64,000 nucleotides of DNA from Daphnia pulex (taxonomy: Eukaryota > Arthropoda > Branchiopoda > Diplostraca > Daphniidae): positions 8,965,482-9,029,481 of the forward strand of contig NC_060028.1 of assembly GCF_021134715.1 (NCBI RefSeq), in the 5' to 3' direction. Shown in pieces: positions 1-8,955 of this stretch (positions are counted from its first letter, which is position 1; each line of letters begins with the position of its first letter). The notes below the pieces were generated by a model that saw only the letters and a program-made list of their open reading frames with translations, ran no database searches and had not been told where the DNA came from. The translations under genes and the position numbers were made by a program.

Positions 1-81
1 AATCAATATGGCAGTAATGTGATATATTTACACTTAAAAAAAAAAAAAAAAATTTGTTAAAAGAAATATGTTTCTGTTTAC

Positions 82-186
82 ATCATAGCCGCAGGAAGAG
101 GCTCGCTGCTGGGGAGCGGCGTCGGTCGTGATCCAACAGCAACCGAACGCTAGAAGCGAAACGATGCCGATAAAGGGTAGCTTCAT
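82..186 (-). CDS. first coding exon of a secreted protein (partial, continues left of window)
   Basis: On the minus strand an ATG at 186 opens 35 codons starting MKLPFIGIVSLLAFGCCWI. The peptide has the charge, hydrophobic core and small residues of a signal peptide, with likely cleavage near TTDAA. The exon ends in CGYD at a GTAAAC donor (81 to 76). The remainder lies outside the window, so the product is not proven. Arthropod lysosomal alpha-mannosidases have a similar short signal exon followed by a CGYxxC stretch, which makes that family a candidate only. The gene is divergent from the BolA gene, with about 850 bases between the two start codons. Confidence 0.55.
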
Positions 187-1038
187 CTTGTATAAAGCTG
201 AAATGCTGATGGTCTCAGCACTGGTGCGACAAGGAAACGTCTGGCGAAAAATCTCCGGTTCAGTTCAGAGTTAGTTCACTGTACGTATCTCTTCAACTTT
301 CACTTGCATCTCTGAAGTCTGGAATATTTGGTTTTGTTTGTCCGGTTTATCTAATCGCTGAGGCTAGATCCAACGGTCGACTTGACTTACACACTGCTGG
401 CCCATCAAATAAGCGGGTAACAGCATGTCAAATTATTCTTATATATTCACCCGCAGTAACATGTTAGCAACACAGCACAGCAGAAAATCGCTTTTTTAAC
501 TTGAGATGATCGGATAAGTTTTTTGTTTACGCTTCTCGTAACGTGGAATCTTGACTAACAATCCGATGAGTGGCAGTGTAAATATTTGTTTATTTCGGAG
601 CACTCTGAACCAGAAAGAAAGATATTTTAAGATGTTTATTTGATAACAGAATATTGAGCGAAGATGACAGATAGCAGTGTGGCTGCGCATTTATGTTACA
701 CAACACAACTGACATTTGATGATTTAACTCACAAGAAAAAAACACATCTAGCTAATGAATGACCTCAATGACTTACACAGTTTTTCAAATCACAGCAGAT
801 AATTCCGAATGATTAATTTGGTATAATAATTTCAAATATTGTCGATTTTCTTTTTAAAATGCATCAAGATCGGCATCGTTGCCTAGAAAGAAAACAACAA
901 CATCGCAACTTTCGTCTGCTTTTTCGTCTGCATTTTTAACAAGAAGTGTAAGTAGGGCTTAATCACGACTTAATCTAAATTTACTTTGATTGATTTAAAA
1001 TTCTCCGTTTGAACAGGGTTGCTGCGGATGATAATGAT
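187..1038. other. divergent intergenic region with 5' UTR intron of BOLA1
   Basis: This stretch separates two divergent genes and must hold both promoters; no clear TATA box or other element stands out. A good donor (GTAAGT at 948) and an acceptor (AG at 1015-1016) define a likely 69-base intron in the BolA 5' UTR. The upstream exon has an in-frame stop just before the donor, so translation cannot begin there in the BolA frame. Confidence 0.5.
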
Positions 1039-1572
1039 ATGCTAGCTCGAACTTTTAGAGTTTTGTCCCCTTTTCATTCATCATTTTCATCGAGGACTAT
1101 GACTACCATTCCGATTCAAAACAACCCAATGGAAATGTCAATTCGTGTAAAGCTCACTAATCAATTTTCACCAGTTCATTTAGATATATTCAATGAGTCA
1201 TACATGCATAATGTACCGAAAGGAAGTGAGACTCATTTCAAGGTTGTGGTTGTTTCAAGCAAATTTGAAAACACACCATTGTTACAGGTATCAAGGCATT
1301 AACAATTTACATTTCAAGATTGAATTTTGATTTGATTTTTCTTATTATTAGAGGCATAGGTTGGTAAATGAAGTACTCTGTGATGAGCTAAAAAATGGAG
1401 TTCATGCTTTATCAATTGTTGTGAGTTACATTGGTTAACTTTAGAAATGATCTATGGTGGTAACTAATATTATAATTTGTTTAATCACTAGGCAAAAACA
1501 CCTTCACAATGGGAAGGTTCATCTAAAGTTACTGAAAAAAGTCCAGCATGTAAAGGTGGTTTTGGCAAATAA
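1039..1572 (+). CDS. BOLA1: BolA-like protein 1, mitochondrial Fe-S cluster factor
   Basis: BolA1 proteins work with the monothiol glutaredoxin GLRX5 in mitochondrial iron-sulfur cluster handling. The CDS joins 1039-1287, 1352-1420 and 1492-1572, with GT/AG introns in phase 0, giving 132 residues. The BolA core is clear: VPKGSETHFKVVVVSSKF in the strand-turn region, then RHRLVNEVL with the conserved C-terminal-side histidine, then VHALSIVAKTPSQWE. The tail CKGG matches the animal BOLA1 ending. The first ~40 residues (MLARTFRVLSPFHSSFSS) are rich in Arg and Ser and lack acidic residues, which fits a mitochondrial presequence. The start is the first ATG after the 5' UTR acceptor, with no open in-frame codon in the preceding exon. 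An AATAAA follows the stop by about 50 bases. Confidence 0.94.
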
Positions 1573-2387
1573 CTATTGGGCTCTTTAAATATTCAAAGCT
1601 GCTTTCAAACATCAGTCAGTAAATAAATGTATTTGTTTCACTCTTCCAGGTGTCTCAAACAGACTTACTGAATTATTATTCAATCTTTTCCTAAAACTTT
1701 AAGATTATTTTATGAGTATTAAAATTAAAATTTCAAATTTTACACTGTAGTTGGTGACATATAAATAGGGTTATTCCAGAAACATATATTCTTGCTTTAC
1801 TGAAGATGTATTAGGAAGTGTAATTAAATTCCAATTCAACTTCAATACGACAAGCTTCAGCCTCAGCGATTTGTTTCACACATATTACATTTGAACCCAC
1901 CGACCGTAGAATCCACCAAGTAGAACATCTTATTAATAATTCAGTCATTCATTTTTAGGGTTGTTTGACCTAGCCCGTATGTTTAACGAAGCAAACAATT
2001 CTTCTCCTCACATTTTCAATTTTTCATATTGACAGTCAATATTCATATTTGGCTGAATTCTCGTGAAAAGAAAAATTAAATACTTGCTTCTTATTTACGA
2101 TTGAAATTTTAGCTGCCGCTGCAGTCATCTAAATTCTAAAATTACATTATTATTTTTTATCGACATAGCACATAGCCGGGAAAACATATGAATCGCGTGG
2201 TCGACTATGTATCGATTACTTAATCGATTCGATTATATTTTGAACACCGTTGAGCGGTGGCGGTGCAGATTCGTCAACTGATCATCACATTGCAAACAGT
2301 CTTTAAGCCAGCAGGTGTTTGGAAGTGGTCATTGTTTTTGTTGCTAATGCTCAAATCCGCAAATAACATAAGAAAACATCACTAACA
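1573..2387. promoter_or_regulatory. intergenic region with TATA-like and DRE-like motifs
   Basis: An AT-rich spacer between BOLA1 and the dsRBD gene, with no gene recognised. It holds a TATA-like ATATAAATAG near 1760. At 2210-2228 two ATCGAT cores lie 7 bases apart, the first as TATCGATT, one base from the insect DRE motif TATCGATA bound by DREF at housekeeping promoters. The second group lies about 170 bases upstream of the next start codon and is the likelier promoter element. Confidence 0.3.
1622..1627 (+). terminator. poly(A) signal AATAAA of BOLA1
   Basis: Canonical AATAAA 50 bases after the BOLA1 stop codon; the only good hexamer seen close behind the gene. Confidence 0.6.
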
Positions 2388-3173
2388 ATGGCAGAAGTTT
2401 CCCTGAGAGAACCAAGTGCTGCTCAAGAAAAGACTTTTGTCAGTGTGTTTCATGAGCTTTGTACAAAATTTGACTTTGGAGTAGCCATGTATAACTTGGT
2501 GGCTGAGCAAGGCGAACCCCACAGTCGAACTTTCTTGATGAATTTGACTGTAGACATGTTGGGTATTTCAGGTAACCCTTTAATTGCTATAAATTATCGT
2601 TAAAAATCTGCAAATAATTGAAATTTGATCTATCTATCACCAGTTGAAGGCATTGGCTTAACCAAGATGCAAGCAAAGCATGATGCTGCCTATAAAATGA
2701 TGCTTCAAATCAGGGAGACTTATCGAGCCGATGGAACTCTCAACAATGTCCCCAGAGTAAAACTCGTGAACTGCTGTGAATGGTTTGTTCAATTTGTTTC
2801 TATTTTTTCTACGGGCCTCTTTTATAGACTTTTTTTTTGAGCAGGCTGGAAAAATGTGGAACACTAAAGGAAGACATACCCAAACCACCAACAGAACCAA
2901 CTCTAAATCCATCTGGGGTTCTCACAGAATGGTGTTTGACCAGACACAGCAGTCTTCCTGATTACAGGGTTGTTCGAACTTCAGGTCCTTCTCACTCCAA
3001 AACATATTTTATGACTTGCAAGCTTGGGGATCGTATCACTGAAGGTAGGGTTTATCATTTGAAATTTTATTCTCAACATTTTTGGAAAACACCTTACTTT
3101 TGTATCAGGTGAGGGAAAGTCAAAGAAGGCTGCCAAAAATGTCGCTGCCGGAAAAATGCTCCAGATACTTTAA
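2388..3173 (+). CDS. double-stranded RNA-binding protein, PACT/R2D2/Loquacious-like
   Basis: The CDS joins 2388-2571, 2644-2782, 2845-3044 and 3109-3173; phases agree at all junctions and the product is 195 residues. Two dsRNA-binding domains are visible. The first (about residues 16-86) runs from TFVSVFHELCTKF through SRTFLMNLTVDMLG to GLTKMQAKHDAAYKMM. The second (about 133-195) ends in GEGKSKKAAKNVAAGKML, with the canonical KKxAK RNA-contact motif. Proteins of this type partner Dicer in siRNA or miRNA processing; which partner is used here cannot be read from sequence. The usual third dsRBD of TARBP2, PACT and Loquacious is absent, so the layout is closer to R2D2 or to a small paralogue. 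The gene converges on the cuticle-protein gene, with 159 bases between stops. Confidence 0.92.
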
Positions 3174-3332
3174 GACGAAGAGTTGTAATAGCTATTCCGA
3201 GAAACGTGATTTCATAAGTGCACGCTGGATATGGAAAACGATATGAACTTGTAAAAATTTGTCCCGTTCAGTTCTTGCAGGGCCTACACATTTTCGCTGT
3301 AGTAGAGGTAAAGCAACATTCATGTTGATTGT

Positions 3333-4402
3333 TTAAATTTTAATATGGACTCGTGGCCTTGTAATTTTGCTGTACGTATGTAAAATATTAACGGTGGGTG
3401 CTTACCATTCTGGGACGTTTTCAGGTTTATCACAAAAGAAAGTAGCAGGGTTGTAGATTGTACCAAGTGGACATCCTCCTAATCGAGGTCGACCACTCTT
3501 CAAGCACATGAAGAAATGTCGACAATCTCCCTTCTGTTTTTCATTATTGAATTTAGTAATGGAATTCCAGGAGGGTATCTAGACAAATTCTCACTTTTGG
3601 AAAGCGTTCGTGATCGCCAAATTGCAGTACAACTTCGTCTGATTGAACATTAGATCCGTGGGGGCATGTGAAGTCCAAGATCTTTTCAGCTTTGCATTTT
3701 AAAAGTGGTTTTAAAGGAAATTTTAACTAATTTGAATATTTTAGGCACCTGAGCATTCGGTACGATTAGCCATATCGGGAAACTCGCAAACAGCTTGGTC
3801 AATGTCGAAAATTAAACCTTATAAAGGATGTTTTTAAAATTTAGGTCTCGTTTTGAATTTTGGCACAACGTTGTTTACCTGGCGGGCAGTTTACTTTGGT
3901 GGGTGTGCCTTGTTCACATTCACTATAAGCAAAGCATTCATTTTCGATGGGAAATCTTCCGTAGAGTCTTGGGCAGAGGGCGTTTCCTTGTGGCGATTCT
4001 TTTAAGATACAAGATTTTTGTGGTCATTGTTTAACAAAGTAATTAGAATACCAAATGTTTTGCTCACGTAAGCGCTTCCTTCTGCCGCATTTAACCCTTT
4101 GAATCATGAAACAGGCCTGGCTTTCAGGCTCATAGACCTGTCCGTCTGGACAAAGTTCTTCAGTTATTTGCCCATCCTTACATTTGTAAAATAGGTCACA
4201 CTGATCCGAATCAGCGATGTAGTAAGGGAATCGTCTTTTTCGACATAGCCGCACGGGATCGCCATTGGTCACGTAAGCCAAGATATTTACTATAATACAT
4301 GGGAAAAAAACGATTTTGATTTTGGTGAGGTTCACTCGGTATAATATGGGGAAAGTAACCTGCGAATGCGCAGTAAATCAACGTTGCAACACACTTGACC
4401 AT
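3333..4402 (-). CDS. cuticular protein analogous to peritrophins, three CBM14 domains (CPAP3/obstructor type)
   Basis: Seven exons (4402-4360, 4289-4068, 3998-3879, 3817-3749, 3689-3595, 3533-3406, 3369-3333) splice in phase to 237 residues. The product opens with a signal peptide, MVKCVATLIYCAFAVNILAY, cleaved probably near VTNG. Three six-cysteine chitin-binding type 2 (CBM14) units follow: residues ~29-87 (LCRKRRFPYYIADSDQC... to VKCG), ~95-155 (ALCPRLYGRFPIENEC... to TEC) and ~165-226 (FTCPHG... to VPEC). The last cysteine is completed only by splicing into the 37-base final exon, which supports the exon model. Secreted CPAP3 proteins bind chitin in the exoskeleton and tracheal-type cuticle. 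Which CPAP3 group it belongs to was not resolved. Confidence 0.94.
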
Positions 4403-6658
4403 GGTTTACGACACAGCAATGATTGCTCAATGACTCGACAAGGACTCGGCACGACGTCCTTTATGTACTTTACTTGATCTGTACTGCATGACCATTGAGT
4501 AGAAATCCTGCTATCTCTTCCACGAACCCCCTATTATGGGAAAATTGGATGGCGATTCGATGTAATACGGAATAGCCAAGGACGTGCTCGTTATCTCTTT
4601 TGGGTTCCCAAGGAAAGCTTTAGCGTTGAGGATGTTTCTGTTATTGTCTTTTAGTTTATCTCGGCGTATTATCTCAAATTTCCCTGTAACAGAAATAATC
4701 CTTCAGAAATTAGATATGTGGGTATGTTTTCTTGAAACAAAAACGAGCTCTAGTCACTATTCCTCGCCGAGTTAGATTGCAAAAAGATTCAACCACGCCA
4801 TAATTATTGTTTGTAATCATCCCCACAGATTTCGATTTCTACGTATGTACTTTCTGTTTTCCCGCAAAGAAGCTTTCGCTTTCGAATTCAACAGTTATTA
4901 TTGACTACCATACTGGCCAAGAACAAAGATCAAGAAACCTGCGGCAATTATTTGTAACATACCTTTCTACTCGCCACCGCCTTATTGTACAGGTTAGTCT
5001 ACCCACATAGGCCTCGTGCTGTTTTTCTCAATGAGGAATACCTTGGTACCTCCTCTTTTCAGTGCCTGGAGCTCTCTGTAAGGCTTTCACGCTGTCTAGA
5101 AAAATTCGTATAAAATGGGTTCCTCCAAGCGCGAATGCAAGTCAGTGCGCTCACCATTGCCATGCTGTTCTCATGGCTAGTTTCAGTTTTGTTGGCAATC
5201 CTTCACGCTGTAGCGTGGTGTGGCCTCTTGGCGTTTATTTGTCTCGTCTTTTGGTCCAACAATAACCGAGCGTTCGCCCGTTTAGTCTTTCTCGTGTCTC
5301 CGTTAAATGCAGTACAGTATTCTAACTCTTAACCAGCCCAATCTTTACATTTGAGGACATTTTCTTACGATTTTTGTTTCGATAGGTGATGCGTCTCTAA
5401 ATTTTGCTTGAAGGACGACAAGAGTTATACTGGATTACTGGTCTGCATTTAATGTATACGATGTTATATAATACTCGTTTACTACTTACGACGGCAAAAC
5501 ATTTTGCTTACTCGTTTCTCATCATCAATTATTGTAAATTCCTATTGTGCTTCCACTATCGCCGGTGTTAATCCTACGCTACTGCTCGAATTCGCCAGTA
5601 GCCTTTCACTGCTTGTTATCTTCTTGTGTCTCTAAATACAGACAAGAGTTGACCTCTCAGCCGCTTAAAATGTTCTGTAAATGTAGGCCGCCATATCACA
5701 ATGAAAACAACCTGCAATTTTCCTTAAATCCTTTTTAAGCGATCCGAACGGTATGCTTGTTAAAGGCTACACATGTTTTTACCATATGTTTCACCAACTG
5801 CACATCGGCTATAGCATAGTAATCTGTACTAGGTAAATTTGGAATCAAATTAAATATATATTTTTTTAATTAGTAGGTTACAAAATTAGGTCCCCTTAAC
5901 CAGTTCTATCTGTTTACAGTCTTTTTAGCTAGAACTAGTTCTCTACCTGTTACAAAGTCTAATCTTTTCGCTTTTTAGGACTTTTGGAGATTCGATTGAG
6001 GTTAGCCATGTACCCATGTTTGGAATAATATCGAAGCTGCGTTATACCTTGCATAGGCATAGCACGAACAAAATGTACGGTAACAAAGTTTCCAAGAAAA
6101 ATCTATTCGTGTCCTCAGTACGAATTTTGCACAGTCATGGTGTGCAAAAGGAACAGCTGCGGCAAGGGAATTACGTTTGATTTATCGTCTTTCTAATGAC
6201 GTGAATGGCGTTGCCAAGAAAACCCAAAGTGAAAATTTATGTCTTTTTCGTGTGCAAGATTGGTGAAATACTGTATACTCACGTGTAAAAAAAATTGTGG
6301 CTTTCGGTTGAAAAGGACAGGAGAAACCATTTGTTTCGCTGAAGACTGCTGACGAATTTTCAACTCTGAACGTCATCAGCACTCAGCAGGAAGTGATAAG
6401 CTAATCCAACCTGCACTTCTCGAAATTTGATTATCTAATAACAACACAAAATTTTTCAGAACATTAGGATTTCCCGAACCAAGGGTATTTCCCGACAGGT
6501 AGGCCATAAAAGTGGGACAATCTCTTTTTTCGTTTTAAGCAATTGTACTGCACGAACCCAAACGACTAACGAGTGAAACCTATCATTTTGCAGCTGCGAG
6601 TCATTTAACACATCAGTACATTTTTTCCTTCGCTTTCCAGTTTCTACACCCGTTTGGC
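4403..6658. other. intergenic, no recognised gene
   Basis: Open stretches here are short. The one that stands out is 5135-5332 (+), 65 residues with a long hydrophobic run (ALTIAMLFSWLVSVLLAILH and following). It has an in-frame stop 9 codons upstream, no homologue that I recognise and no supporting splice sites. The first ~100 bases must contain the promoter of the cuticle-protein gene on the minus strand; a weak TATA-like CATAAAGG lies near 4460. Confidence 0.4.
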
Positions 6659-7091
6659 ATGTCTCTGTCTCTGGTTACTATTTCAGAACAGCTGCAAGCC
6701 ATACAGACTGTGTGTAAGTATTTTGCCAGTATTATAAATAACTTAATAAGCTAGGGGAATCTGTTATCTATATGTAGCCTACGCGATCGGTATTGGCCAT
6801 AAATAATCTTCGCCGTTTTTATTTTTATTTATTTTTTGTTTGAAACTCTAAGAAATGTGGCATTCCGGTAAAGAAATGAATTTTAGTAGAGTAAAAGTTT
6901 TGTTTCTGTTAACATTCGATTTCATCGCTTAATTTAACTGACTCTCTTGAATTTAGGTTCAAATATTCATGGACAACAACAAAATGGAACACTAGTGAAA
7001 GTGATGAAGTTAGACATAAGGGACAGGCTCAAGGACTGTTGCGGAATAACAACTAAATATTTCCAAATTTGCGCGCTAGAATTGTTATCTT
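6659..7091 (+). pseudogene. possible two-exon reading frame ending at the palindrome edge
   Basis: An ATG at 6659 opens MSLSLVTISEQLQAIQTV and meets a strong donor, GTAAGT, at 6714. An acceptor TTTAG at about 6957 continues in phase (phase 1) into CSNIHGQQQNGTLVKVMKLD and on through about 40 codons, stopping at TAG 7089-7091, three bases inside the inverted repeat that begins at 7087. I do not recognise the protein. It may be a gene truncated when the repeat block formed, the 5' exon of a transcript reading into the block, or chance. Confidence 0.25.
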
Positions 7092-7482
7092 AGCCTTGTT
7101 TACATTTTGATTAATATTCTCTCTTTAGGTCGACCTGTTCTGAATGTTTTGAAATCTGTTGAATGAATAAAAAAAAAATTCATTTGGATTTGCGGAAAAG
7201 TAAGGAATTCAAACGCATTTTAACCACAATTTACGGATGAAAAAGAAGTCCTTCGGGAACCTCTCCAAGGAGCCTCGGCGTATTGGTAGAATCCGTTCCG
7301 TCCAGTCGTCCGTGGATGCTAATAAGGGCTGTCAATAGGTGGCTAAATATTTCAGTGTGTTTAGGGATTTAACTATTGCCCTATTGTGTTGGTAGTTTTA
7401 GAGGGAAGTAGGGGGGGAGGGTCATCAAATTGTCGACATCAGCAGACGACATTTTGTCTAACATTTCTTTATGTTCGAGACG

Positions 7483-8955
7483 CTGTCCGAGAAGGTTACC
7501 TTAGCCATTGGCTCATAGCGGGGCATTCTCTTTCCGGACGTTTTTCGTCAACGGTAATTCCTGTTTTATTCTCTAAGGTTATTGAATTTAAATTTTGTGT
7601 GTGCCGTCTGGTTAATTTACGGGTTACGTGTTAAAGACTTCGTTTCTTAATTGAGTTTTTATTTTTTATTAACAGCCCGGTAAAGTATCTGAGCTTCTTC
7701 ATTGCATTACGTGCACGTGATCGCTGCCTTGTCATGAAGAGGGTCTCCACTAATTTGCAAGACAATTGAGATGAATAGAGGAAATTTGAAAAGGTAATTA
7801 CGTACTTGTATTGATGTAAGCTAAATCGAGAAGGCAATCAATTAGCATTATTAGCATTTTGTTCTTGATGTCGAAGACAAGTGATCTTATTTCGGGTTTC
7901 CATGTAAGATTGCTTATGTGAAAAGTTTTTTGTTGGTATGAAATGAATCACAAGACAGGGTTAGAATTTTGCCTAAATGTAATTCTACATATGTGTGCTA
8001 CTTGTGTGTTTGCTTAGAATTGACTAGGGTTCAAGGGTTGTACATTGAAATAGATTTGACAAGTAAGTTTTGCTTCTAAATAAGACAACAAATTTTTTTT
8101 ATCAACTAGAAATTTCTTTTTTTCTTCTATTATTCGATAATTGGTTTATTAATTTCTTTTTGTTGCGTAGGGTTCCTTGTTCATTTTGAGCTGTTAATGG
8201 TGTCGAGTGTGCACTGGTTTTGCAGTCATTCAGTCGAGAGATGCCCTGAGATGGATGATCAACTGCTGAGACTATTCTCATATCATCATCTTTTGCAATG
8301 GAGATCCTGTCCGAGAAGGTATAGCTTGGCTGTTGCAGGCAACTTTCTCTCTTGACATTGTTAGTCTTATAAATGGTAATAATTCCTGTCTTTATTCCTT
8401 AGGTTATTAAATTTAAATATTAGGTTTGGTCAACTTACAGGGATCATGGGTTTTAACTTGTACTTGCATGGTTAACTTCTAATGGTCCTTTTTTAATGGT
8501 TAAACTTCTAATGGTTCATTTATGGTAATTTTTCTTTAATCTAATGGTTTAATTTCTAATGGTTCTTTAATGGTAATTTTTCATGAGGTCTGCTGTACAT
8601 TTTCCCCAAAATGTCGTCTCATGGTTCATTTTCGTTTCTTCACATTCAGAAGTACTTTAGAATAGTTAAAGCAATAATGTTGATAACTTTGAAATGTGAA
8701 GACTTTGTTTCTAAATTAGAATTCTATGAATTTGTTTCTGAAATTATTGAGTTTTTATTTTTATGAACAGGGTGTTCATAGAAACTCATGTTGGAGTCTA
8801 AAAGCTTCTTTATTGCGTTACGTGAACGTGATCGCTGCCGTTTAACGGGGATTCTCTAAGAGGGTCATAACATTTTAAGACAACATTGTGACGGAAATAG
8901 GAATTCTAAATGAAATAGCAGTAATGCAAGTACTCGTGAGAAAAAAATTTAAGCA
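7483..8955 (+). repeat. two diverged ~0.82-kb tandem units inside arm A
   Basis: The string CTGTCCGAGAAGG occurs at 7483 and 8307. It is followed in both places by GGTAAT...TTCCTGT, a CTTAGGTTATT or CTAAGGTTATTGAATTTAAAT stretch, GAAGACTTTGTTTCT or its relative, ATTGAGTTTTTATTTTT, and a GATCGCTGCC core (about 7719 and 8829). The units are clearly diverged, so this duplication is older than the inverted duplication. The same pair is seen in reverse in the right arm. Confidence 0.75.

Noticed and set aside
5135..5332. A 65-codon hydrophobic frame that could be a two-pass membrane peptide
   Set aside because: It has an in-frame stop shortly upstream, no recognised homologue, no splice signals and no conserved neighbour; AT/T-rich DNA often yields such frames.
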